From: Cyclaneusma minus
Taxonomy: Eukaryota > Ascomycota > Leotiomycetes > Marthamycetales > Marthamycetaceae
Assembly (NCBI GenBank): GCA_037179335.1
Contig: JAKZHN010000001.1
Location: forward strand, 1,860,001 to 1,924,000
DNA: 64,000 bases
Direction of reading: 5' to 3'
This document shows, piece by piece, positions 33,892 to 44,285 of this stretch. The notes under the pieces were generated by a model, which had not been told where the DNA came from, searched no databases, and worked only from the letters and a program-made list of their open reading frames with translations. Each line of letters begins with the position of its first letter. Positions within the stretch are counted from its first letter, which is position 1. The position numbers and the translations under genes were made by a program.

Positions 33892-34794
33892 AGAGATGGA
33901 CTGGATGGAGAATTAGAGGAGATAGGCTCACGCCTGGAAGAAGCATATCTTACCAGCCCTCTAATATCTTAATAGAAGGTTCAACCAAGTCTTTTTCTTC
34001 TTCATCGTGTTTGACGGCGCTGCTACGGTATATTGAGCCACCACCGAATCGCCAAAGGTCCAGAACGGCAACGCGAACTTCCCGAATTCGGTCTCCGCGG
34101 GGCTTCCGGAGATTCCTTTCTCGTGTGGCGCAATCCTTCAAGGCTCTCTATTTGATGTCCAGTATCCAGCGGCCCACTCAAACACCGGGGAAGCTAAATT
34201 CTTCTTCTGAAACAAGAGCACACATATTCAAGCTGAAAAGTCGATTCGGTCACTTGAGACTTGAGCCTCATGAAATAAGTTACATGTAATCATCCATGAG
34301 GTCGATCGTTCACTCATGTCCAGCCTCCAGTCTCCCAAGACCAGCGCGCCGCGGTCGAAACCCTCACCCGCAAGGTTCCTTCCGCTGTTCACCAAGAACG
34401 CTGACTCGCATATTCGAAACAATACGAGAAAACTTTGAAAATGAATCTCACCAAAACCCGCCTGCTGAGATGTCTAGACCTCTTTCGACCTCTGTCGCCT
34501 GTCGTTCATTTAAGGTCAGTAACCATATTTGCACAAGCCCCTATGTGCCCTGGTGATGAAAATCTGGGGACTGCAAATGAGGGCGGGTATGTTTAGATTC
34601 TAGAATCGAATTGCCACTGTTGGAAATTTCATCTGATATTCTTCTCTGATGTCGTTTTGGTTTCTTGTCCCGAAAGCTCTCTGCTGCCTCCACTCTGAAT
34701 GAAAGCTTTTTCATTCAATATTTTCACTCGTTTGCCAAGTGCCCCTTGCGCGGGCTTTACGACAATATACACGCTCTTTACCCCGTACCTTGAG
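33892..34794. other. Spacer
   Basis: No gene, repeat or RNA was recognised in these 0.9 kb. Confidence 0.4.
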
Positions 34795-36146
34795 ATGCCT
34801 TCTCACTCTTTTCACATTCTTTCTCTTTCCCTACTTGCGAGCGTCGTCTCTGCTTTACCATGGCACGAACAGATTCCAAAAGAAACCATCCGACCGACGT
34901 CGACTGCAGACTGGAGCCCTTCTCCTACCTCTGGCCCATACGCCTCGGTCCCTTTTCATGAACTTCTGCGACGAGATCTATATCCTGTTAGCTTATGTGG
35001 CTGGTCAGTCTACGCCGTGCTTTAAAGGACGAATAACAGTGTCTGACTGACTTCTGCCATCAGGATCGGAGGCGACTCATTGACGCCCGCATACTGCTCG
35101 ACAAGATCATCGTGTGTCTGGAACTCAGACTACAGCGTAGTCGGATGCTGCGCAACAGCTAGTGATTCCTGTCGCTTCTTCACTTCATGTCTGGATCTAA
35201 ATTCTCCTGCGCCGACAGCTGACGATCCGGAGGTGTTCACTTGGTTGGTTTCCTATCTTCCAAACCGGAGGTTGCGAAATTCGCAGATGGAGTGTAGCGC
35301 TGACTATGGGGACTTTTCTGCAGTCGAGGTACATCGGTGTGCTATTCGAATGAATATCCCGATGACTATACGCAATGGGGCTGCGGCTCTTCGGATTGGG
35401 CGACGGACGTTGACACCTCGTGGGATGGCATGGAGGATGCAGGTACTTCGCTACAGATAGTGTACACTGGTTCTGAGGCAGTCACCGCGACGACGAGTTT
35501 CTTCTCTTCATCCACTTCTTCCTCTTCGTCTTCTTCGTCATCTTCATCGACATCGACATCGACTTCCACTTCAACGTCAACCGCTTCCTATTACTCAAGC
35601 TCAGCCAGCTCGTATTATTCAGCAACCACCTCCTATTATTCAACTCAACCGCCATCCTACCCCCCAAAATCCAAACCCTCTACCACCTCCTGCACCACCT
35701 CTTCCGCTACGCCCTCCGCAACATCCGCCCCCTCCACCAAACAAGCCGTTTCCATCTCCGTCGTCGGCGGCAGCATAGCCGGCGGCCTCGTATTCATCGC
35801 CATGGTCATCCTCCTCATCGGCCGCCAAAAAGGCTGGTTCAACGGCACCGGCTGGCTCAAATTTCTGAACAAGCCCCACGATAAAAAACGAAAATCTTAT
35901 CAAGAGATAGAGAATACGTCTGCACAGAGTATGCCGGAATTGGAATCTAGAGGGGAAGTGTTGGAAATGGCGAATACGGAGAGGCCGGTGGAATTGGGAA
36001 CAAGTGGGACAGGGATGGCGGCGAGCGGTGGGAGTGGGAGGAGTGGGATGAGCGAGGCGGAGGAGAAGGAGGTGTTTGAGCTGGATGCGGGGCCGGGGAC
36101 TTGGACTAATCCGGTGGAGTTGAGCAGTGTGAAGTTTGATAATTAG
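34795..36146 (+). CDS. Single-pass cell-surface protein with Cys-rich ectodomain and Ser-rich stalk, 403 aa
   Basis: Exons are 34795..35003, 35064..35243 and 35324..36146 (introns 60 and 80 nt, both restoring frame: CG/W/IGGDS and VFT/C/RGTSVCYSN). A signal peptide, MPSHSFHILSLSLLASVVSA, is followed by a Cys-rich ectodomain (YCSTRSSCVWNSDYSVVGCC, CRFFTSCLD, CRGTSVCYSN), a poly-Ser/Thr and Ser-Tyr stalk (about residues 185-265, likely O-mannosylated), one membrane helix (VSISVVGGSIAGGLVFIAMV..., about 268-293) and a ~110-residue cytosolic tail that starts basic (HDKKRKSYQEIE). The layout resembles WSC/Mid2-type wall-stress sensors, but no named domain is certain. The function is inferred from architecture. 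Confidence 0.75.
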
Positions 36147-36465
36147 AGAATTGACTCCTGTTGGATTGATATGGGTTTTCGGTTGCTAACGTCTGAGCTT
36201 CTCGCAGTTGGTTCCGATGATATGCTTCGTGCCAGGTATGGCCGGTGGGCTGCCAGCATGTGAAAGAGGGGGTGAAAGCTAAAGTGGAGGAGGGATGCTT
36301 GTTAGACTTTAGGCGGCAGTCGACGGTCACTTTTGATAAACCAGCAGCGGACCCTTCGGAGCTGGCTATTCACGACCTTCAATTTTCTCTTCTCTCGAAA
36401 CTCCACTCCAGCGGCTTCCACTACACCCTCATCACAACACTCACATCACACCATTCACAGTCACC

Positions 36466-37234
36466 ATGGCGTCTCATGTCACAAGGGCGGACACGGAGAA
36501 AAGCATCAGCGACATGCTCAACCAAATCATGACCGAGGCAACGGATGGTCATGAGATATATCTTGACGTTGTGGAGGATCAATTCACAAACATGCTTGGA
36601 GAGACACTGGACACCTCATGCATCGTCATCTACTCCGTTCCCGTTGACCGTTCGAAGGCCACACATGCCAATACCGCTTCCACCATCAACCTCCGAGATC
36701 TCGAGGGATTCCGTACCGGTCTTTAACGCAGCCAAGGAGCGGATCTCGACTTCGACTTGATTGCGTGGATCCTGGAATCTCACACTTTCAAAAAAACGCT
36801 GTTTTGATAGCGGCAAAATCGTCACCACCTTGTTCAAGAAGCGTGGTATCCGTCTGGCAGGGGCCACAGACATCCAGCTGCTAGAACTTGCTACACGCGG
36901 AGGCTCTCTCCATCAGAGCGGACAGTCTCTTGCACCTTTGCGGTACTGCATCGAAGATGCCTTTGGTTCTCTTCACTGGCCTGATTTTGAAGTCTCGGAG
37001 TCGCTGGCAGTGCAAAAGTGTGTTCAAAATGTGGCTGCACTGCCGATCCTGTTTGACTTCTATGAGACGAAGTTTCACGATCCTTTGGCCTTCGAGGTGG
37101 TTATGAACAGCGTCGAAAATGCCACCATGAGCAGGAGTTCAGAAGCTGTTGGAAAGATACAAGCAGAGCAGGAAAGTGCATCATTGGCGGCTACGCTCGT
37201 GGACGATTTTGCGGATCTTGGGATTCAGGGATGA
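36466..37234 (+). pseudogene. Pseudo-exonuclease family copy 1, with an in-frame stop and a +1 frame break
   Basis: Family member of about 255 codons. From ATG 36466 the frame reads MASHVTRADTEKSISDML, with IYLDVVED at residues 31-38, then meets TAA at 36724-36726, yet the same frame goes on with family-like sequence (DLDFDLIAWILESHTFKK) to TGA 36805-36807. The remaining domain continues in the +1 frame (CFDSGKIVTTLFKKRGIRL, DIQLLELATRGGS, KCVQNVAALPILFDF) to 37234. The break coincides with a run of seven A at 36790-36796, where six would keep frame. The TAA could come from CAA by a C-to-T change. It is probably a pseudogene; an assembly slip or recoding is possible. The fold assignment is discussed under copy 2. 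Confidence 0.6.
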
Positions 37235-37815
37235 TTGGATTTGCATATCATCGCCTTCAGCTGTACAGAATTGAATCATTGAGAAATAGCTGCGAATTGG
37301 ATCTCACTTGCTCGCTCGCGCTTGACTTCTTCCAACTAATAATGCCATATCGTGCCAAGTAAGGCCGGTGGGATGTGGGCATGTGAAGACTGAAGATGGG
37401 ACAAAGCCAAAGTGGAGGAGAGATGGTTGTCAAACTTCGGGTAGCAGCTGACAGCTCGAGGTGGGAGGGCGAATATCAAGCACCCCACACAGCTTCAGAA
37501 TTGAGAAAGAAAGGAGAGCGATTGAGGAGGAGAAGGGAAATCTAGGTTTCTACGGTCAAATTCCCGGAGTTTGCATGCACATTGCTTTTTGCTTTTGCTT
37601 TGGACTGCCGGCCACCGGGCAACGCACTGTCAGGTGACTGAACTGACTCGTCCCACATACAAATCACTTCATTCGTCGTATGTTCGATCTTCATATCATC
37701 GTGCTGGCAGCACATGCAGTTTCCACGGCGGCCGTTTTCCTCTACTTCCTCTACTCCACTCCGGCGCCATAAATCACCACTTCCTCACATCGCTGCGATA
37801 ACGCCCACCATAGCT

Positions 37816-38655
37816 ATGGTAGCCAATACTACGGTGGCCGACACGGAGGATAGTCTCAGGGACGTCCTCAAAGACATCACAGACGACTGTCAAAAGGGTT
37901 GTTCGATATGTCTCGACATCGTGGACGATCAGATTGAGAATAGGGCGGGTGACACGATAAACATCTCGTGCATCGTGATATACTCTTCTCCTGTTTACCA
38001 TGGGAATGGATTCTGCGACGGCACCTTCGCTTACGTTATCGATATACCGTTTTTAACGAACAACCATCTCGTCTCCCGCAGCTTGCCAAGGGATGGTCGT
38101 GAGCATCCCTCACTTGCATCCCTTCTGGAGGACGATACTTTCCGAAGAAGATGTTGGGATAGCAGTAAGGTTGCTGCTCGCCTGTTCAAAAGTTGTGGAA
38201 TCCGTCTGGGTCGGACCCTAGATATTCAGCTGGTGGAGCTTGCTAGACGCGGAGAATCCCTCGAAAAGGAGCTCGACGAGCACACTCTTGCGGATTACGA
38301 GGACTACATAGAGCAAGAATTACGACCATTCTGTAGCTACCCTGCCCTCCGCAGATACGAGCCTCTCGACCTGGACGACTACTATGAAAACCATGACGAC
38401 GACGAGGAGGACGAGGAGGACGACGAGACTGGCGAACGCGCTATCACGGATTACTCGACAGTAAAGTGGCGTATTGAAGATCTGGAAGTGATGCCATTCC
38501 TATTAGAAGAAGATTTAAGCGAGTGCCCGTCCAAAAACATCCTAGTGCCCGAGGAGCTTGACCGTCAAGTTCAAAAGGCCACCATGAAAAGGATTGCAGC
38601 AGCGATTGCGAAGGCAGAAGAAGAGCAAAAAGATGGCCCGTCGTCGATGGGGTAG
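37816..38655 (+). CDS. Pseudo-exonuclease (DEDD/RNase D-like fold) family copy 2, 279 aa
   Basis: An intact single-exon member. The three exonuclease motif regions can be placed. Motif I is SICLDIVDDQ (Asp34), where active enzymes have D-x-E. Motif II is RRRCWDSSKVAARLFKSCGI, where the usual N-D catalytic pair is KV. The conserved DIQLVELARRGES follows, as in fungal 3'-5' exonucleases (GVxDIQLxExAxR). Motif III is WRIEDLEVMPFLLEE, keeping an Asp that the other copies have lost. An Asp/Glu-rich insert sits at about residues 190-212. Two of the four metal-binding carboxylates appear lost, so nuclease activity is doubtful; a nucleic-acid-binding or regulatory role is conceivable. The C-terminus is shorter than copy 1: the ancestral end (LVDQLKDLGMQA) lies out of frame just beyond the stop. 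Confidence 0.7.
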   Translation: MVANTTVADTEDSLRDVLKDITDDCQKGCSICLDIVDDQIENRAGDTINISCIVIYSSPVYHGNGFCDGTFAYVIDIPFLTNNHLVSRSLPRDGREHPSLASLLEDDTFRRRCWDSSKVAARLFKSCGIRLGRTLDIQLVELARRGESLEKELDEHTLADYEDYIEQELRPFCSYPALRRYEPLDLDDYYENHDDDEEDEEDDETGERAITDYSTVKWRIEDLEVMPFLLEEDLSECPSKNILVPEELDRQVQKATMKRIAAAIAKAEEEQKDGPSSMG

Positions 38656-39326
38656 GCTCGTGGACCAGCTCAAGGATCTTGGGATGCAGGCATGATTTGT
38701 ACCTGGATATCGGCCTTTGAGCAGTTGGAAAGTTGTTGGTCCGGGAATAGCTGTCAATTTCAATTGGATCCAACTTGCTCACTCGCGCTTGACGTATTTG
38801 CTGTTAATGGCGCAATATCATGCCAAGGGCTTAGGTTGTAAGAACATGAGGGGTAGGAAGTTAAAATGGAGAGTAGATGCTGGCTGACTTTAGGCAGCAG
38901 CTATCTCCTACCACTCGGAAAAGAGGACGGCGGGATGGGAAAGTCTTGAATTTCTGACAGCGGCACTTTTTGGCGATGAAACCTTTGAACGACAAGGTAC
39001 ATAGGATCGCCGACAAAGCACTTTCCGACGATGGAGCTTCCGGATCAACGAGGATGGAGGTTTAAAAAAGGTTTCATTGCGATACGGCTCTTCTGGCTGA
39101 TTTTCCTGCGTTTGCAAACCCCTTGCGTCGGTCTGCAAACGCGGCGCGAGAGTCAAACGCAGCACCAGGCGAATTGTCCCATATAATCAACCGCTCATTG
39201 AAGATGCTGTGAGCTGGAAATCCACAACCTCCATTTTCCTCTTCTCCCAAATCTCCATTTCAGACAATCGAAGCCAATCTGCAATCACCACTGTCTCATA
39301 TCACCACGACAAGACTCACTGTCGCC

Positions 39327-40923
39327 ATGGCGGCCCTCGGTACAAAGGACGACCCAATCTTGGTGGCGAACTCGATGGAGAGTCTCAACGATACTCTCTA
39401 TGCTCTCAGAAGAACATTCTTCAGGCGACGCTACATGTATCTTGACGCTGTGGAAGATCGTACCCAGGGGGTCGCTGGCATTTCACGCATCGTTCTATTT
39501 CGAGATCGCCACAATCCGACCTCAACTCCAGGCAATATTTGTATCATCATCGACCTCCAAAGGCTGGGCACCGCTGCCTTGACCCACAAAGCGCCGACCG
39601 GCGGGTGCGGGAGGAGCATCAATGGTCAAGAATGGGACCTGGAATCCATCCTCGAATCTACCACTCTTGACAAGCTGCTTTGATGCCAGAAAAATTGCCG
39701 CCCTCTTCTTCGAGGGGTACGGTATTCGTCTGAACGGATGCGCAGATTTGCAGCTTATTGAACTTGCTTCGCGTGGGGGCTCGCTGGAAGGATCGTTTGC
39801 CGGACAGTCTCTTCCATCTCTACAGGAATGTATCGACAGAATATTTTCCCGTTCCAATCTGGACATACGCTGGCCATCTGACGAACAAGGCACATTGAGG
39901 TCACCCGAAGTGCAGAAAACTGTTCGAAGTCTCGTACTACTGCCTGTGCTGCACACTGTATGGGAGGCATGGATTCAAGATTTCGCCTCGGTCTCTGAGC
40001 TCCTTGAGAAGGCTACCCATAGAAGAATTACGGAAGCTATTGCAGAGATAGAAGGGCAAGGAGGTCCCACTGTACTCACGCAGAACAGGGTGAGAAGAGG
40101 CAATATGGAGGCAGGAGGTCAGGGAGGTGGCTCATCATCGAGAGATACAACAGTCCCTATCGCCACGTCCGCGTGCCCAATCGTAAAGCTGGACTCGGAG
40201 GATGATTTTGGCCGCGTTCTCAGCGTCATCAAAGTCCACACTGCGCGTGCGAAGGCGGTTTATCTCGACGTCGTCGAAAATTGTACGGACGGGGCTACTA
40301 TAAGCATTTCGTTCGTTCTCTTATACTCAGTCAGGTCTTCGAACTCAACCTCCACCTTCGGCCGCACTACTTGTTTTCTCGTAGACGTCTCAAGTCTAGG
40401 CGCCAGTGTCTTCTCCTGCAAAGTGCCCCAGGGAGGCGAGAACAAACATTGGTCGCTTGCATCCTACCTGGAGTCTGCGCATCATCCGAAGACCTGTTAT
40501 GATGCCGGCAAGATCGCTGCTGCTTTGTTCAAAGGCTATGGAATCCGTCTGGACGGAGCCCGGGATGTCCAGCTGATGAATCTTGCTACAGGTGAACCTG
40601 GAAAATCGCTTGAACGCCTGGCTTCACGCGAGCTGGACCTTGCCAAAGAGCCCGAGTCGAAACTTCCACCACTGCACACAATGATCAAATTGTTACTCGG
40701 GGCAGCTGTTGGTGTCAAGAACGCGCGAAAAACACAAGAATGTCTTGCGAACCTTTATGCGTTGCCGACAATCTACAACATGCTTGAGGGAGAGCTGGGA
40801 GGTCCAGGCAAGGTGTCTCCGCACCTCGAAAAGGTTACGCAGAAAAGGGTTGAAAAAGCAATTGCAGGGCTCGAAGAGCAAAAAGGTGGCTCATCATCGG
40901 AGCTTTCAGCTTCTGGAGCTTGA
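39327..40923 (+). CDS. Pseudo-exonuclease family copy 3, two-domain fusion with a +1 frame break
   Basis: Two family domains in one transcription unit. Domain 1 starts at ATG 39327 (MAALGTKDDPILVANS; YMYLDAVED, Asp40) and stops at TGA 39681-39683 right after LESILESTTLDKLL. The domain continues in the +1 frame (CFDARKIAALFFEGYGIRL, DLQLIELASRGGS, TVRSLVLLPVL). That frame runs on through a Gly/Ser linker (about 40080-40150) into a complete domain 2 (VYLDVVEN, TCYDAGKIAAALFKGYGI, DVQLMNLA, CLANLYALP) to 40923. Joined by a one-base skip it would give 531 aa. Splicing does not repair the frame: GTCAAG...GCCAG at 39623-39688 leaves the wrong phase. Alternatively a separate 433-codon gene may start at ATG 39622. 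Active-site carboxylates are missing in both domains. Confidence 0.6.
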
Positions 40924-41755
40924 GATCCAGGAATGATTTGTGTCCCGATGTGACAAGGGGTACGTATCTCCTTGAACCGTATGGGAATGATACCAAAGGC
41001 AGCATTTACTGAGTTCCCATCAGGATCGACACCCATGCCACCCTTCGGCTGTCTAGATAAACTAACAACTCTCACGCTGGTTCCTTGGCTCTCATTTGGG
41101 TGGAAGCCTCGAGCAACCGGACTACACGAGTTTGTCCGAGTTTGTCCGTGGAGGATGACTTGACTTTCTCGGCTCCACGTTTCTTTTTTAACCATCGTTA
41201 CCCCATCGAAATTTCTCTCATCTTGATCCCCTTACACCTATTTCTTTTAATTTGCTCGGTTCTCTCGGTCAGGGCCTTTTGTCTAGGCGACGAATCTTGA
41301 AAAACGGGCTTTACGAATCTGTCCACCAAAAAAAAAAAGGGAAAAAGAAAAAAGGAAAGACAAACACATTGGAATTCTGAGCTATATTTTTCATTGTCTT
41401 TACCGGCGGGAGACTTTCTCCACTTGGAAGTTCTGTCTCAAATCTTTCAACTTTTTCTTTTGAACCGATGTGGTTCCCCTCAAAGCTCTGGTCATTCATC
41501 CACGCTCTAGCGGTGCTGCGGTTTGATATCCATGCAGTCGAACACACAACACCGACATGAGTAATGATGCTTTGTCCAGCTTTGCCATGTATTCTAGCAG
41601 GTTATAAGGCTCGAGAACACTCCTTTAATTCCAATCTACGCCTTGCCTCATCTCAACCGCCTTTATCTATGAACATCAAAATTGCTTTCGTGCCCACCAA
41701 AATCTGAACTCAACCCAGGTTCCCTTCCGTCTTCTCCGAATACCACCATTCCGCA

Positions 41756-42583
41756 ATGGCCCAGCTAGTCACGAGCGTAGGGCGTCGTCCTGACCACCCC
41801 AAAACGGTCAACTTCATCAAAGTGGACACCTTCGACAGCTTAAAGCTCTTCCTAACCACCTTCGAACCCTCTCAAGACCGCCCACCCCAACTGTTCCTCG
41901 ACTTCATCGAAAACACCACACACCCAAGTCGCGGCATCTCCAAGCTCATCATCTACCACCTCCCCCTCTCGATTATCTTTCTCATCGACATCCATTTTAT
42001 CGGACCGATCGCTTTCCCTACGCCACACCCCCAAAACCCCTCCCTCGCACTCGCAACAATCCTACAATCCCCATCCTACCCAAAAGCCCTCTGGGATGCC
42101 CGCCCCCTCGCCCATACGTTATGGCGCGACTATGGCATCACCCTTCGCGGAGTCCGAGACATTCAACTTATGGAGCTTGCAGCGCGGTGGTTGCAGCCTA
42201 GTCCCAGAGAGCACGAACATGTGAAAGAATGGCTTTCTCCGCTGCGTCCTGCCCCCTCCGACTGGATTTTCAGTACGACCGTGCGAGGAGACTTTGGGAT
42301 TATGCAGGACAGCACGACGATACGAAAGTGTCTAGAGGGTGTGGCATTTTTGCCAGGGATTTATGAGAATTTGGCGGAGGTGCTGAAGAGGCCGGAGAAC
42401 GGGTTTTGGAGAGAGAAGGTGGCGAGCAGTTCAGAGGAGAGAATGGCAGGGACGAGGACAGCGAGTGGTGATATCATGCGACAGGGTGGGAACGCGAAAG
42501 GGCCTTGGACGGAGAACGTTATTGAGAGGGAGCTTGAGGCGTGGAATGAGTGTATTGGGGCTGGGAGGGATGTGGTTTTTTAG
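41756..42583 (+). CDS. Pseudo-exonuclease family copy 4, 275 aa
   Basis: An intact, more divergent single-exon member. Motif I: QLFLDFIENT (Asp49). A FLIDIHFIGPIAFPTP strand follows, then motif II PKALWDARPLAHTLWRDYGI (about residues 109-127) and RGVRDIQLMELAARW, the block closest to ordinary fungal 3'-5' exonucleases. Motif III is KCLEGVAFLPGIYENL with Gly where the catalytic Asp is expected. It lacks the related 5' and 3' flanks of copies 1-3, so it may be the older parent or an independent duplication. A poly-A/purine stretch occurs at 41328-41360 in the spacer before it. Function unknown; catalysis is unlikely. Confidence 0.7.
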   Translation: MAQLVTSVGRRPDHPKTVNFIKVDTFDSLKLFLTTFEPSQDRPPQLFLDFIENTTHPSRGISKLIIYHLPLSIIFLIDIHFIGPIAFPTPHPQNPSLALATILQSPSYPKALWDARPLAHTLWRDYGITLRGVRDIQLMELAARWLQPSPREHEHVKEWLSPLRPAPSDWIFSTTVRGDFGIMQDSTTIRKCLEGVAFLPGIYENLAEVLKRPENGFWREKVASSSEERMAGTRTASGDIMRQGGNAKGPWTENVIERELEAWNECIGAGRDVVF

Positions 42584-44285
42584 ACTGGGTCTGAAGCTTA
42601 GTCCGGTGCTGATACGCGGACACCCGCTCAATGTTTTCCGTGGATACTGTTATTCGTTTAATTGATGTGAGCTTGGTGGACCTTCCAGGAGCCTTCTAAC
42701 ACGTGCTGAGTTGTCAGAGTTTGTTTTGGTTTGAGGTTATAGTACCGTATGGAGGGAAACATCAATGTCTGCAGCGGTAGTACGGTGATTTCAGGGGGCA
42801 TGATCTCCGGACTATCATCAAATACTTTCCACGTGCACACTATCTTTCGAGAGATTAGCTTGAGCATATTTTCTCGTTCCATAGCTGTTCAAATCATCCA
42901 AGCCCATCAAAAACGCCCTTAGCATGATTTGCAGTCATAGTGGACGATATCAATCTTCCCACTCAAGGTCGTCAGGGCCGTCCAAGGACACGATCAGAGA
43001 GCAACCACCAAATACCTTTCCTAGCCGCCATCACTCTGTAACTTGGCTTAATCTTATACTCCAAATCCAGAGCTATGCAATGCACCCAAAACCAGCAGAA
43101 ACGCGCTTGATTTGAGGTCAAAGTAGGTAAACGTTTCTAGCAAGGGTAGTGCCAGAGCGGAGGGGGGAATCGTCGATGTGCAACAAAACGAACAAAAGGA
43201 AACACGAAGATCTGATTGTCTGGATCATTCGATGATTTCTAAGATGTGTGAAAATCTTGTGGATGGTGGAGTTTTTCGGGTCGACAATAGGAGTGTTCTC
43301 GGAGAGTGAGGTTTCTGTCATTTCCTTTGAAGTCTGTCGTTTGCTAGCTTATTCATCTCTTTCGGAACGACATGCGATTGTAGAGAAATATTCTTCTCAG
43401 AAGAGCTTCCTTCCTGACCAAATTCAGTCATTTATCCTGATATATCTTGGTTATGAGCTTGGTACAAAGCGTGAATGTGGGACTTGACTCTTTGAATGTC
43501 GGGGGCCCTGGCTGGTTCTGCAGGCCTACTACCCATCCGCACTTCTTTCCACTGAGCCCTAAACTTGCTGCAGTTGAGCAGCTTCTGCTAAAACTGTTTT
43601 ACGTTCAGAACAGATGTACATTTCGTATAAAGTACATCGAGCCCCTGTGTATTGAGTGCCAATACCCAAGTCCCGTTCTTCCCAGCAGGGCAAACAGAGA
43701 TATGAGAGAGTGCTTTCGAGAATAGCGGCTCCAGAGTGGGAGGAACCCCTGGGGCGCAGCAGAGGGAGTGGCTTCGAGGAGGAGTGCGTGCTATTGAAGG
43801 CTGCTGACCGAGGGGCAAGATATTATAACTTATCACGCGTAGAGGATCAAGCAGTGCTTGACAAGCACTGAGCTTTGAAAACACAGGCTCTTTGCTTCGA
43901 ACTTTGATTCTTATACCTAGGAACTTTAATCTATTTCTACCAAGCTATTCAAGGCTTTAAGAGATGCGGGAAAATAAAGACCGAAAACGAGCCAAAATTA
44001 GCTCTCTAATTAGCACAAAATCATGGATACCTAAATATAAGGCAAGGTTGTGTGTCAGTGTGTATTGGTTGAAAATAAATTTGATTCTAGATCTCGCTAA
44101 ACAGAACAAGCGGTGTCGAGACGAGAATTGCCGGTAAGTGATATTCCATTGGTTTATAAGCGCAAGCTTCTTCCCTCCATTTTCTCTCCACATACCTTCC
44201 GCCTTGCAACCTACACTCGCACTTGATATCTCCAGTTACCAAATCCTCCTCTCCGCTCGATCCATCAACTCCAGCAGACGCGACC
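42584..44285. other. Spacer with one dispersed motif copy
   Basis: No gene is supported. GTCGATGTGCAACAAAAC at 43172-43189 is a perfect copy of the dispersed intergenic motif. The last ~120 bp is the CT-rich leader of the next gene. Confidence 0.45.

Larger units (their letters stand above)
36228..38915 (+). repeat. Segmental tandem duplication spanning the pseudo-exonuclease genes
   Basis: The 5' flanks of the first three family genes are related: about 36228-36340, 37347-37470 and 38815-38915 share CGTGCCA(G/A)G, GGCCGGTGGG, AAAGTGGAG(G/A) and GACTTTAGGC(G/A)GCAG-like blocks. The 3' flanks are also related: GGATCTTGGGATTCAGGGATGA (37213) and GGATCTTGGGATGCAGGCATGA (38678), then similar ATCGCCTT(C/T), CTTGCTC(G/A)CTCGCGCTTGAC blocks. 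The unit is about 1.1-1.5 kb and contains the gene plus both flanks. Confidence 0.7.
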
